The notes beneath the pieces were generated by a model. That model searched no databases. It worked only from the letters and a program-made list of their open reading frames with translations, and was not told the DNA's origin. A DNA stretch of 64,000 nucleotides from Cystobacter ferrugineus (GTDB taxonomy: Bacteria > Myxococcota > Myxococcia > Myxococcales > Myxococcaceae), in the NCBI RefSeq assembly GCF_001887355.1, contig NZ_MPIN01000012.1:156124-220123 (forward strand). Direction: 5' to 3'. Below are positions 1 to 8,072 of this stretch, piece by piece (positions within the stretch are counted from its first letter, which is position 1; each line of letters opens with the position of its first letter). The position numbers were made by a program, and so were the translations under genes.

Positions 1-2
1 CG

Positions 3-266
3 ACGAGACACCTCCTCGCGGACGCACTGACCTTGGTGGGCAGGCAAAAGGGAGAGAATGCCCCTCTCGAGGAGGCGGTGGCCGCCTACCGCGCGGCCCT
101 GGAGGAAAGGACTCTGCAGCGCGTGCCCCTCGAATGGGCTGAAACGCGGAAGAACCTGAAGGCTGTGCTTCAGATACTGGGACAGCGGACGAAAAACCGG
201 CGTGCGGCAGTGCAGGCATGCCCAGTACCGCCGCGCCGCGCATCCGACCCTGCGTCAGGGCAGTGA
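3..266 (+). CDS. 3' end of a tetratricopeptide-repeat protein (partial or remnant)
   Basis: The frame is open to the left edge and ends at 266. The core reads as a TPR helix pair (LEEAVAAYRAALEERT, then an Arg/Val-rich turn and a second helix of the WAxTRxNL type), the pattern of long myxobacterial TPR proteins in which this unit repeats many times. The last 30 residues are low-complexity, Arg/Pro-rich and unlike a normal TPR cap, so the tail may have been altered by a frameshift or deletion. TPR arrays bind other proteins; nothing visible indicates a partner. Whether this is a working 3' end or a dead remnant cannot be told from the window. Confidence 0.45.
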   Translation, partial: TRHLLADALTLVGRQKGENAPLEEAVAAYRAALEERTLQRVPLEWAETRKNLKAVLQILGQRTKNRRAAVQACPVPPRRASDPASGQ

Positions 267-350
267 GTACCACGTCCGACACAGGGGTGAACTCAGGGGC
301 ATCCTCTGGGGAGTGGAGCAGGGTAAGTACTCGCCCGAGCCCGTCGTGAC

Positions 351-2019
351 GTGAGCGCAAAGGAGTGCTCAGCAGTCCTTCTCCGCCCCTCTACACTCGC
401 CCGCCGCCCTCAACAGGCTCCTATCCGTCCTATACTTATCAATGGGCAGGTCTGTCGTCCTGTGCGGCGCCTCGAGCGCGGTCCCGCCAGGGCTGGCTCC
501 ACCCTGTTCGTCGGGAAGATTCTCACCATGGACGACAAGGGGACTATCGCCGAGGCCGTGCTGGTGGATGACCGTGGCCAGATCCTGAAGGTCGGCACCG
601 CGAGCGCGCTGCGGCAGGGCCTGGGTTCCCAGGTGGAAACCATCCAGCTCGCGCCTGCGCAGGTATTGATGCCGGGCTTCTTCGACCCGCACATGCATTT
701 CCTACCGACGCTCCTTCAGAGCCTGCTGGGCACCCACGATCTGGCGCCCTGTCTGCCTCCCCCGTACCAATCGGGCTCGTCCTCGGACTGCAAGTCCCGT
801 AACGACGTGCTGAGCGCACTCGCCCGCATTCGCGCCGTTCCTGAAGGCATTGCAGCAGAATCTGCCGATGGCATTGATGCACTCCGACCCGGTCAAGCTC
901 GCGGAGCAGGGGGGCGCGGATGTCGAACGTGCCATTCATGCGCTGCGAGACGCTGGAGTCACCACCATCGCTGACGGTGGACTCCAGAGCGTGTCGCAGA
1001 TCAACGCCGTGAAGCGGTTCACCGAGCTGCCCGGGTTCCCCTTGCGAATCACGGGGGTCGTGGTCGCTGACGCCGCGAAGGCGGCGACGCTCCGGCCGAC
1101 GGCGCCCGCCTGTGCGCCGAACGGAGGGAATGACTGCGCGTTGCCGAAGTGGCTGGGGGCCGGTGGCATCAAGGTCTGGGTCGATGGTTCGACGCAGGGC
1201 TGCACCGCGAAACTCGAGGCGCCCTATCACTACCTGGAGGGCGGGCACTGTTCCGGTGAAGGGGAGGGCCGGGCTGATTACGACAGCGCGCAGGACATCG
1301 TCGACAGTTTGAGCCCACTCTGGGGCCAGGGCGCGTGGCGATTCCAACTCCACGCCAACGGCAATGGGGCGAACAAGTGGGCGCTCGATGCGTTGTCGCG
1401 GCTCCAGCAATCGAAGGAGAACCCCCATCGGGTCCTCCTCATCCACAACACGATGGGCCAGCCAGCGCTTTCCAAGCGCATCGGTGATTTGCGCAAGGGA
1501 GCAGGTGTCATGGATGGGCAGCCGGTGCCGGCGCTCGACATCCAGGTGACGCACCTCATTGGACACGTGGCGTATTGGGGTGACGCTTTCGTGGGAATGC
1601 TGGGGGAGGAGGCCGCGAGCGAAATCGATCCCGTCGCCTATGACCGTGAGAACGGAATCCCGTTCTCGCTCCACAGTGATTCGATGGTGACCCCGACGCG
1701 CCCGCTCTGGTTCGTGGAGCAGGCCGTGACGCGGCGCACCTGGTCCTATCCTGACTTCCAGAAGGAGTACGTGCTGGGGGCGAAGCACGCGGCGACCGTC
1801 GAGGAGGCGCTGCGCGCGATTACGGTAGAGCCCGCCCGTCACCACGAGCTCGACACGCTGCTTGGGAGCATCGAGCCCGGCAAGGTGGCCGACTTCGTCG
1901 TGCTGGGCGCCAACCCGCTCGATTTCGATCCGGCCAAGGGGGGTGACCCGACGAAGATCAGCCAGATTCCGGTGATTCAGACGTATCTCAACGGGCGGGC
2001 CACCGGCGGCAGCCACTGA
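351..2019 (+). pseudogene. amidohydrolase (YtcJ-like), frameshifted and internally deleted
   Basis: Two frames together give most of a YtcJ-type metal-dependent amidohydrolase. The first (to about 840) carries the N-terminal beta-sandwich (LFVGKILTMDDKG, near 504) and the first metal motif, DPHMHF. The second (from about 838) resumes at FLKALQQN and continues through GVTTIADGG, LHANGNGANKW, SLHSD and the C-terminal GKVADFVVLG to the stop. In the family, roughly 100 or more residues with further active-site elements lie between DPHMHF and the segment that resumes here, so both a deletion and a frame change seem to have occurred near 840. The true start is unclear, since no convincing N-terminus is seen before about 500. 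Probably an inactive gene; the family hydrolyses amides or formyl groups. Confidence 0.75.
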
Positions 2020-2087
2020 GCGGCCCGACAAGGGCTTCGCCGTGAAGCAGAGAGTGGTCATGGGGCGATGATGCCTCCGCGCCACGG

Positions 2088-2567
2088 CTATCCGAAGGTC
2101 CTCAGGAGCGGTCTTCCGTAGGGCAGTCCGGGCCAGGGGATTCCCGCGACGATGCACAGCAGCGCGATGAGCAGTCCCACCACCCACCGGCGATGCTTCG
2201 CCGTGGAGTCCCGGGCCTTGCGGCTCGCAACGGAGGCGACGTGCGCGATGACGAGCGCCATCAGCATCGTCGTCGCGTGCTCGAGGCCGAAGAAGCGGAG
2301 CACGGAGATGGACATGACCGACCGCAGGCCCTCCAGGCTCCGGGGCGTCAGCGGACTGAGCACGAAGTAGAGGCTCAGTCCGAGCAACACCTGGCTGTCG
2401 AGCAGGGTGATGAAGAGCAGCCGCACGCGCTGATCCGTCCGGGTCCACTCGAGACCGCCCGCCCAGCCCCGCACCGCCCGGGCGAAGGTGATGAGGCCCA
2501 GAATCACCACGCCCCAGCGCAGCCAGGAGTGCAGGAAGAGAACGCCCTGATAGAGCATGTCCTTCAC
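2088..2567 (-). CDS. small four-helix membrane protein (cytochrome b-like)
   Basis: The 159-residue product has about four hydrophobic segments: around residues 5-25 (beginning LHSWLRWGVVILGL), 50-68, 88-112 and 127-147. It keeps histidines near the membrane ends (LHSWLRW, GLEHATT, IAHVAS), a pattern of small proteins often labelled cytochrome b-like, where His may bind haem. The start codon overlaps the stop of the upstream haem lipoprotein by 4 bases, so the two are translationally coupled and may act together in the envelope. Haem binding is an inference from histidine placement and the neighbour. Confidence 0.75.
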   Translation of the reverse strand: MKDMLYQGVLFLHSWLRWGVVILGLITFARAVRGWAGGLEWTRTDQRVRLLFITLLDSQVLLGLSLYFVLSPLTPRSLEGLRSVMSISVLRFFGLEHATTMLMALVIAHVASVASRKARDSTAKHRRWVVGLLIALLCIVAGIPWPGLPYGRPLLRTFG

Positions 2568-3604
2568 GGGGTTGTCCTTCGCAGGGATTCAATCCAGCGG
2601 CGGACGGCGGCGCGGCCGACCTCGTCCACGACGTGCGTGCCCAGGGGAGGCATCTGGATCGCCGGCTCGCGGCTGCTGATCCGGTACAGCATCGAGCTGT
2701 GCGACCCATCTCCGGGGGCGACCCGCAGGAACTTCCCGCCAGCGCCAAACGAGGGCCGGAACTGGGAAGGCACTCCCACCGCCGTCCGGAACGTCCCCGT
2801 GGCCTGGACGGACGCGAGCTCATGGGATTCCAACCGGAGCCGCGGGCCCGAAAAGCTCGCCAGGGCCGTCTCGTTCGCGTTGTGGCACGAGACGCCACAA
2901 TTCATGTGCAACCAGCCCAGGGCCTCGCGCTCGACGGGTGTTCCCGGGATGCGCGGCGCCTGGCCGGGTGGGTGCGTGAGCAGTCCCTCCTCGGCGAGCT
3001 GCCCGAGCGTCAGCCCCGAAGCCTCCTCATGCGCGAGCGCCACCGCCTCGAAGCCGAGGACGCCGTCTTCCCGGCCCCGATGGCACGCCTGGCAGTCGAG
3101 CTGACTGGGAATCTCGAAGCCCGGAGTGCCGGGCACGTCGCGCTCGCCCTCGGTGAGCTCGAGCGCCACGCGTTCGTCCTCGCTCCAGCGGTAGGTCGTC
3201 CGCAGCCAGGAGCCCTCGGCGCGCTTCCACATGAAGCGGGTCTCGATGCGCCGGCCCTTCCAGCGGAACTCCTTCCAGAACTTCGTGCCCACCGGGAAGC
3301 GCCACTCGTCCATGCGCGAGGTGTCCACCCGCGTCCCCGGAGGCAGCCACACGAAGCGGGACTTCTCCAGGCCATCGCTCCACAACTGGAGTCCGGGCGT
3401 GAAGGCACGCACGCCCGGACCGAGCTGCCTCGCCGCCCACCCCGTCCCGCCTTCGCCATACAGGCCCGTGCAGGCCAGGTGGCGCAGGCCGCCCTCGCAG
3501 CGCACACCTCCATCCACCTCGGTCCACGTCTCCGGGGGCTTCCGGGTACACCCCACCCCCAGGCCCAGAATGAGCAGGACTGCACCAGCGCGTGCGGCGA
3601 TCAT
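2564..3604 (-). CDS. lipoprotein with c-type-haem-like Cys motifs
   Basis: The product has 346 residues. A signal peptide ends in a lipobox (LGVGC, Cys about 19), so the mature protein should be lipid-anchored. The C-terminal half holds CQACH, a canonical CxxCH haem attachment motif, then CGVSCH, a CxxxCH variant. A late IQMPPLGTHVVD segment supplies a Met that could be an axial ligand. This resembles large myxobacterial secreted proteins with cytochrome c-type domains at the C-terminus. It is the first gene of a two-gene operon with the membrane protein at 2088-2567 (ATGA overlap). An electron-transfer or redox-sensing role is plausible; the partner is unknown. Confidence 0.75.
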   Translation of the reverse strand: MIAARAGAVLLILGLGVGCTRKPPETWTEVDGGVRCEGGLRHLACTGLYGEGGTGWAARQLGPGVRAFTPGLQLWSDGLEKSRFVWLPPGTRVDTSRMDEWRFPVGTKFWKEFRWKGRRIETRFMWKRAEGSWLRTTYRWSEDERVALELTEGERDVPGTPGFEIPSQLDCQACHRGREDGVLGFEAVALAHEEASGLTLGQLAEEGLLTHPPGQAPRIPGTPVEREALGWLHMNCGVSCHNANETALASFSGPRLRLESHELASVQATGTFRTAVGVPSQFRPSFGAGGKFLRVAPGDGSHSSMLYRISSREPAIQMPPLGTHVVDEVGRAAVRRWIESLRRTTP

Positions 3605-3694
3605 GAGCAGACACCTGAAGGCATGCGAGGAGCGTGTCGCGCGTCGGCTCGACGCCCGCTCACCCGCGTTCGCGGATAAATCCAGACAGAGGAA

Positions 3695-4294
3695 CTACTT
3701 CCCGGGACGGGCCCGGTTCACGAGCGCCTCGAAGGCCACGCGGGCCCGCTCGTCGGCGCGCGGATCCCGGACGAAGCGGCTCGAGGTGTGATGGCTCAGG
3801 TAGATGCCGCAGAGCTCCCAGACGAATTGTTCGACATCCAGTCCGGCGCGCAGGTGCCCGAGGTCGACCGCCTGCTGGACGAACTGTCCCAGCGTGGCGC
3901 GCCACTGTGCCTCGATGCCGAGGACATACTCCCGAACGGGGCTCTCCACGTCGTCGAGCTCGAACATCGCGGCGGCCACGGCGCATCCCCCCGGGAGTCC
4001 CGCCCGCTTCGCCCATCCCAGCCAATGCTGGACCAGGGATTCCAATCGGGGGAGCCCCTCGGGCGTCTTCATCGCGGGCTCGAGGACGCGCGGGAGGAAG
4101 AAGTGGCCGGCGTATTCGAGCAGACCCACCTGGATGTCTTCCTTGCCGCGGAAGTGGGCGAAGAGCCCGCTCTTCGACATCCCCACCTGTTCCGCCAGCC
4201 GGCCGATCGTGACTCCCGCCAGGCCTTCCTGGCTCATCAGGGCAAGGCCCTCCTGGAGGATCCGCTCGTTCGTCTTGGGGGCGCGCTTCACCAT
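3695..4294 (-). CDS. TetR/AcrR-family transcriptional repressor
   Basis: The 199 residues have the TetR layout. The N-terminal helix-turn-helix (about residues 10-55) contains GVTIGRLAEQVGMSKSGLF followed by AHFRGKEDI, the family's signature after the recognition helix. The C-terminal ligand domain is of the type with conserved GGCAVAAAMFE and a WRATLGQFVQQA helix. It lies 50 bases downstream of the SDR gene on the same strand, with an 18-bp perfect palindrome in the gap. Autoregulation, and a response to a small hydrophobic or electrophilic compound handled by the SDR, are inferred. Confidence 0.9.
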   Translation of the reverse strand: MVKRAPKTNERILQEGLALMSQEGLAGVTIGRLAEQVGMSKSGLFAHFRGKEDIQVGLLEYAGHFFLPRVLEPAMKTPEGLPRLESLVQHWLGWAKRAGLPGGCAVAAAMFELDDVESPVREYVLGIEAQWRATLGQFVQQAVDLGHLRAGLDVEQFVWELCGIYLSHHTSSRFVRDPRADERARVAFEALVNRARPGK

Positions 4295-4305
4295 GTCCCA
4301 GAAAA

Positions 4306-4323
4306 AGCACGACCGGTCGTGCT
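4306..4323. promoter_or_regulatory. 18-bp perfect palindrome, probable TetR operator
   Basis: The sequence AGCACGACCGGTCGTGCT equals its own reverse complement. It sits 12 bases upstream of the TetR start and 21 bases beyond the SDR stop. The core ACGACCGGTCGT is typical of TetR-family operators. Position suggests autorepression of the regulator. No second copy was noticed upstream of the SDR. Confidence 0.65.
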
Positions 4324-4344
4324 ACGTCAAGTTCCGCGCGCTGC

Positions 4345-5058
4345 TCAGAACTTCTCGCTCGCGGGGCGCACATCCAGTTCCTGCGTCCAGACGGATGGGG
4401 GTTGCCGATGCAATTGCCAGTACGTCTCCGCCAGATCTTCTGGAGAGAGCAGTGTCGAGGCGCTTCGCTCCGGGGCCATGCCGCGTACGCGGGGCGTGTC
4501 GATCATCCCATCGATGACCACGTGGGCCACGTGGATGCCCTGGGGTCCGACTTCTCGTGCGAGTGATTGGGCGAGTGCGCGCAGTCCGAACTTGCCCACG
4601 GCCAGACCCGCGAAGCGCGCGCCGCCGCGCAAGGACGCGGTGGCGCCACTGAAGAGCAGGGTGCCTCGTCCGCGCTCGAGCATGGCGGGGAGCACCTCGC
4701 GCGCGCACAGGAAGCCGCCCAGGCAGTTGGTGCGCCAGGCGGTCTCGAAGGTGGCGGGGTCCAGATCGAGCACGCTCGCCACGTGGAAGGCGCCCGCGTT
4801 GTAGACGAGCACCTCGGGGGCGCCCAGCTCCGCGCGAATCCTCGAGAAGGCGGCTGAGACCGAGCCCGCGTCTCCCGCGTCCGCGGTGAACACCTCCGCG
4901 CGTCCTCCCTGTTGCTGGATGTCGGCGCGGACCTCGCGTGCCGCCGTTTCACCTCGCGCGAGCAATGCCACCGCATAGCCCTCGCGCGCGAAACGCCGGG
5001 CCACCGCCGCGCCCAATCCCGGGCCTACTCCAAACACCGCCGCTACCTGGGTCGTCAT
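4345..5058 (-). CDS. SDR-family oxidoreductase lacking the usual catalytic Tyr
   Basis: The product has about 237 residues from the ATG at 5058; a longer frame to 5094 is possible, but the Rossmann strand starts right after this Met (TTQVAAVFGVGPGLG). The GxGxxxG cofactor turn, the YNAG motif and a catalytic-position Ser (LFSGATAS) are present. In the YxxxK box the tyrosine is replaced: FAGLAVGKFGLRAL keeps the Lys but has Leu four residues before it. I recall an SDR subgroup with this F-A-x-x-x-x-K signature and the following IHVAHVVIDG, so this is probably a family trait. The substrate is unknown. The gene is followed by a TetR gene and may be its regulatory target. Confidence 0.85.
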   Translation of the reverse strand: MTTQVAAVFGVGPGLGAAVARRFAREGYAVALLARGETAAREVRADIQQQGGRAEVFTADAGDAGSVSAAFSRIRAELGAPEVLVYNAGAFHVASVLDLDPATFETAWRTNCLGGFLCAREVLPAMLERGRGTLLFSGATASLRGGARFAGLAVGKFGLRALAQSLAREVGPQGIHVAHVVIDGMIDTPRVRGMAPERSASTLLSPEDLAETYWQLHRQPPSVWTQELDVRPASEKF

Positions 5059-5187
5059 GGCCTCGGGACTAATGGCCGATGATCGAGGGCTCAAGACCCA
5101 CGCTTTCTTTCGTCCGTGGATGAACGCTTCTCTGGCGTACGTGGACAGTTGAAATGGCGTGTGGGACGTGCGAGAAGACCGGCTTTT

Positions 5188-5827
5188 ATGCGACCTGGAT
5201 CATCTGCCAAACGGCTCATGGTTTCGAGCCTCTGCGCGTTGCTGTTGTCATGTGGCGTGACCCGTCACGTGACTCCTGCCCCTCGTGATGCTCGGGAATT
5301 GGCCAGACACGCCCTCGTCGTTGAAAGAGGGGCAGGTGGGCAGATGACCCATTCATGGAAACCCATTGAGGCCTTCCGGGTCGAATATCCGTATCTGGTG
5401 GACGCTCGCGACCTGCAAAGCCGTGTCATCCAGGTGTCCTTCAAACCGGGACTGTGATGAGGAACTTGTCGCGTGTGAGAGCATGTGCCTCGCGGGACTG
5501 CGCGGCCGTCATTGGAGCCATATGTCGAGCGGCTCCAAAAAGGACCATTGCCGTCAGAAGTGCCTGCAACCGTATCTCGATTGCAGCAGGCTCAAGGAGC
5601 TGGCTGAAAGCAAGGTCGTGAAGTTCCATGCCCCGGATGCTGCGGTTGATTGGATTGAACGCAATGGCGAGAAGTTGTTGGTGGGGGCTGTTGTCGTGAT
5701 CGCGGGCGTGTCGTTCGTCGTCGTTGTCGGGGCGAGTGGTGGTGGCGCGCTGTTGCTCGCTCCCGTCATCGTTCTCGCATCTTCCGAGACGGCTTCCGAG
5801 TCCTCATTCCTGGCGGTGCATCCATGA
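5188..5827 (+). pseudogene. myxobacterial lipoprotein, frameshifted near 5445
   Basis: The first frame gives a signal peptide with lipobox (LCALLLSCG) followed by ARHALVVERGAGGQMTHSW. It ends in a stop at 5457. The next frame continues without a break in character (RDCDEELVACESMC, then HCRQKCLQPYLDC), with paired Cys and a C-terminal hydrophobic stretch (VGAVVVIAGVSFVVVV). I recall intact myxobacterial lipoproteins in which these halves are one chain of about 210-240 residues. The switch lies close to the phrase CFKPG/NRDCD, around 5440-5450. The gene overlaps the next by ATGA at 5824. Function unknown; the pairing resembles secreted effector plus cognate cytosolic protein, but that is conjecture. 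Confidence 0.65.
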
Positions 5828-6593
5828 AGAACTCCATGATTTTCTCGGATGCACAGCAGGTGATTGGGCGGCGTTGGAGTGAGGGGCAGTCTCAAGAGCA
5901 GGCGCGGATTCTCGGCCTCGCCCGGGACACCTTGACCTTCATCTCCACCACGGGCCAATGGTATTCCTTCCTGGATTTTCGAGAAGGCCATGAGGTGCGG
6001 TCGTCCACAGTGACCGGGGATGCGTGCGCACCGGAACTGAGAGAACTCCTGATCAAGACGGAGAGCTTCTTCAGGGAACTTCTCGATGACCCCACGTCCG
6101 CTGGAGAACAGGAGGCCATCCGCACCATCCTCGATGCGCTTCGTTTCATTTCCTCGATCTGCCAGTACGACTCCCTGGCGGAGTTCATCCAGCGTGACGA
6201 ATCTCATGCTCCCCCATGGTCGTGGCCGCGTTCGAGACGAGTGCTCAGGCGGAATCATGGCTCAGGAACCATCCGAGCCCGCCCGTGTGCGCCGATGTCT
6301 TGATTGGCGACCGCTATCATCACGTGGCCTACGATCGCGAAACGAATCTCCGACGCTTGCCATGGAATCAGGATCTCGAGCGTTATCTCGGCTGGCTCGA
6401 AAGGAATGACCCGCCCGTGGCCAGTGCCTCGTTCGCCACTCGCGAGGAAGCGCAAGCCTGGCTGCGTGAGCAATCCCATCCGCCTCTACGTACGTGGGTG
6501 CTGATCGCGGGGGAGTTTCATCTCGCCGTATACCATCCGAACGTCAATCACCGGGCGCTCTATCCGCTCTCCATGGCCCAGCGGGACGAATAA
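5824..6593 (+). pseudogene. cytosolic partner gene, frameshifted at a C5 run (6211-6215)
   Basis: The N-terminal frame (from 5824) contains QEQARILGLARDTLTFIS and EAIRTILDALRFISS, and continues until the C5 run. The other frame then begins at VVAAFETSAQAESWLRNHP and ends with AVYHPNVNHRALYPLSMA. Two related segments of the form VAxFxTxxxAxxWLRxxxxPP occur, at about 6216 and 6420, so the C-terminal half is an internal duplication. Adding one C to the run restores a single reading frame of about 256 residues. No signal peptide or membrane helix is present. I remember this as a myxobacterial family found downstream of the lipoprotein type at 5188. An immunity-like role is possible but unproven. 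Confidence 0.65.
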
Positions 6594-6601
6594 GACGTCC
6601 G

Positions 6602-6617
6602 CCCGTCGGAAGACGGG
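6602..6617. terminator. hairpin between convergent genes
   Basis: CCCGTC and GACGGG pair around a GGAA tetraloop, directly after the stop at 6593 and abutting the stop of the convergent kinase gene at 6618. There is no U tract. Probably a small bidirectional terminator. Confidence 0.45.
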
Positions 6618-8057
6618 TCAGTGCGCCTCTCGCCAGACGTGACTGAGCTGCGCGCCGCTGGAGAGCGGCCGTGAGTGCAGGCCCGACTCCAAGCCCGTCA
6701 GTGCCTCCCGCGTCACCAGCACGCCCCGCCCCGGATGTTCCCCCGTCCAGGCCGACAGGCGCATCAGCCGGCCACCGCCCAGGCCCGTCCTTCCCAATCC
6801 ATCCGAGCGCAGCGTCGCCAGGTCCACGTGAAGCGTGGGCTCCAGGGACACCCGCGCCTCATCCCGCGCCCCGGGCTCCTCCGCGAGCGCCAACGCCATC
6901 TCCAACACCCGCCGCCGGAACTCCCGCTCCGCCTCGGGCTCCTCCGGCAGCGCCGCCACGCCCAACAGGAAGGCGCTGCCTTCCACCATCACCGTCAGCC
7001 CCTGCGCATCCATCCTCGCGCGCACGCCCTCCAGCCGCGCGTCCACCGTGTCCAGCGTGGTGTCGTCCACCCGTCCCCAGGGCCGCGCTTCCACGTACAG
7101 CCCCAGTGCCCGCACCTGCCGGATGCGGCCCGGGCCCTCGCCCCTCACCACCCGCCGCAGCTCCTCCAGCACCGCGTCCACCCCCGGGTAGCGCGCCTCC
7201 CGCTGCTTCTCCATGCACCGCGCTACCACCGCGTCCAGCCCCACCGGCACCGGCGCCCGCTCACTCGCCCTCGGCACGGGCGCGTGCAGGTGCTGCTCCT
7301 CCAACTCCACCTGCGTGGGGCCCTGGAAGGGCGGCTGTCCGGTGACGAGCTGGTACAGCAGCACTCCCAGCCCGTAGAGGTCCGTGCGCGCGTCGGGGGT
7401 CTCGCCGCGGATCTGCTCCGGCGCCATGGACAAGGGCGTGCCCAGCACCAGCCCCGTGCTCGTCACGCCCGTCCCCGCGTCCTCCGGCGCCAGCAGCTTC
7501 GCCACCCCGAAGTCCACCAGCTTCACCTGCGGGCCCGCCGTCCCCGCTCCCACCACCACCACGTTCTGCGCCTTCAGGTCCCGGTGCACCACGCCCGCCC
7601 CGTGCGCCGCCCGCAGCGCCGAGCCCACCTGCTCGAGCACCTCCAGCGCCTCCCGCGCCGACAGGGGACCGCGCGCCGCCAGCTCCGCCGCCAGGTCTCT
7701 TCCCTCCAGCCACTCCATGGCGATGAAGGGCCGCCCATCCGGCAGCGTGCCGTGCTCCAGCACGTCCACGATGTGCGGATGGCGCAGCCTGCGCAGCGTC
7801 TCTCCCTCCTGATGGAAGCGGCGCAGGGCGCCGCGCGCGGTGGCGAACTGGAGGTGCATCACCTTGAGCGCCACGGGCTCTCCCGTCCGCGCCGCGCGGG
7901 CCTGGTAGAGCGTCGCCACACTGCCCCGGTAGCGCACCCCCTCGACCACGGAGCCCCCCACGAGCGCCCCCGGCGACAACTCCTCTCCATACAAGGAGTG
8001 GGCGCTCGGCTCGGCGGCGTCCGGCCAGGGATAGGCATCGTCCCGCTTGTGGGTCAT
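6618..8057 (-). CDS. Ser/Thr protein kinase with a C-terminal accessory domain
   Basis: The 479-residue product begins with about 30 residues, then a Hanks-type kinase domain (about 35-300). It has the ATP-binding Lys (PVALKVMHL, about 62), a catalytic loop HRDLKAQN (about 155), DFGVAKL, and an APE-region motif MAPEQIRG. The usual Gly-rich loop is poor (YRGSVATLYQ). The C-terminal 160 residues (from VRALGLYVEA) look like a degenerate nucleotide-cyclase-like fold seen after some myxobacterial kinases; this is a guess. No transmembrane helix is visible, so it is probably cytoplasmic. It lies 15 bases after the lipoprotein at 8073 and is the last gene of a three-gene run. Confidence 0.88.
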   Translation of the reverse strand: MTHKRDDAYPWPDAAEPSAHSLYGEELSPGALVGGSVVEGVRYRGSVATLYQARAARTGEPVALKVMHLQFATARGALRRFHQEGETLRRLRHPHIVDVLEHGTLPDGRPFIAMEWLEGRDLAAELAARGPLSAREALEVLEQVGSALRAAHGAGVVHRDLKAQNVVVVGAGTAGPQVKLVDFGVAKLLAPEDAGTGVTSTGLVLGTPLSMAPEQIRGETPDARTDLYGLGVLLYQLVTGQPPFQGPTQVELEEQHLHAPVPRASERAPVPVGLDAVVARCMEKQREARYPGVDAVLEELRRVVRGEGPGRIRQVRALGLYVEARPWGRVDDTTLDTVDARLEGVRARMDAQGLTVMVEGSAFLLGVAALPEEPEAEREFRRRVLEMALALAEEPGARDEARVSLEPTLHVDLATLRSDGLGRTGLGGGRLMRLSAWTGEHPGRGVLVTREALTGLESGLHSRPLSSGAQLSHVWREAH

Positions 8058-8072
8058 GGCCGTGTCTCCCCT

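Noticed and set aside
544-2898. 784-residue open frame on the minus strand
   Set aside because: Arg/Ala-rich, no domain; it is the high-GC shadow of the amidohydrolase and the haem-lipoprotein genes.
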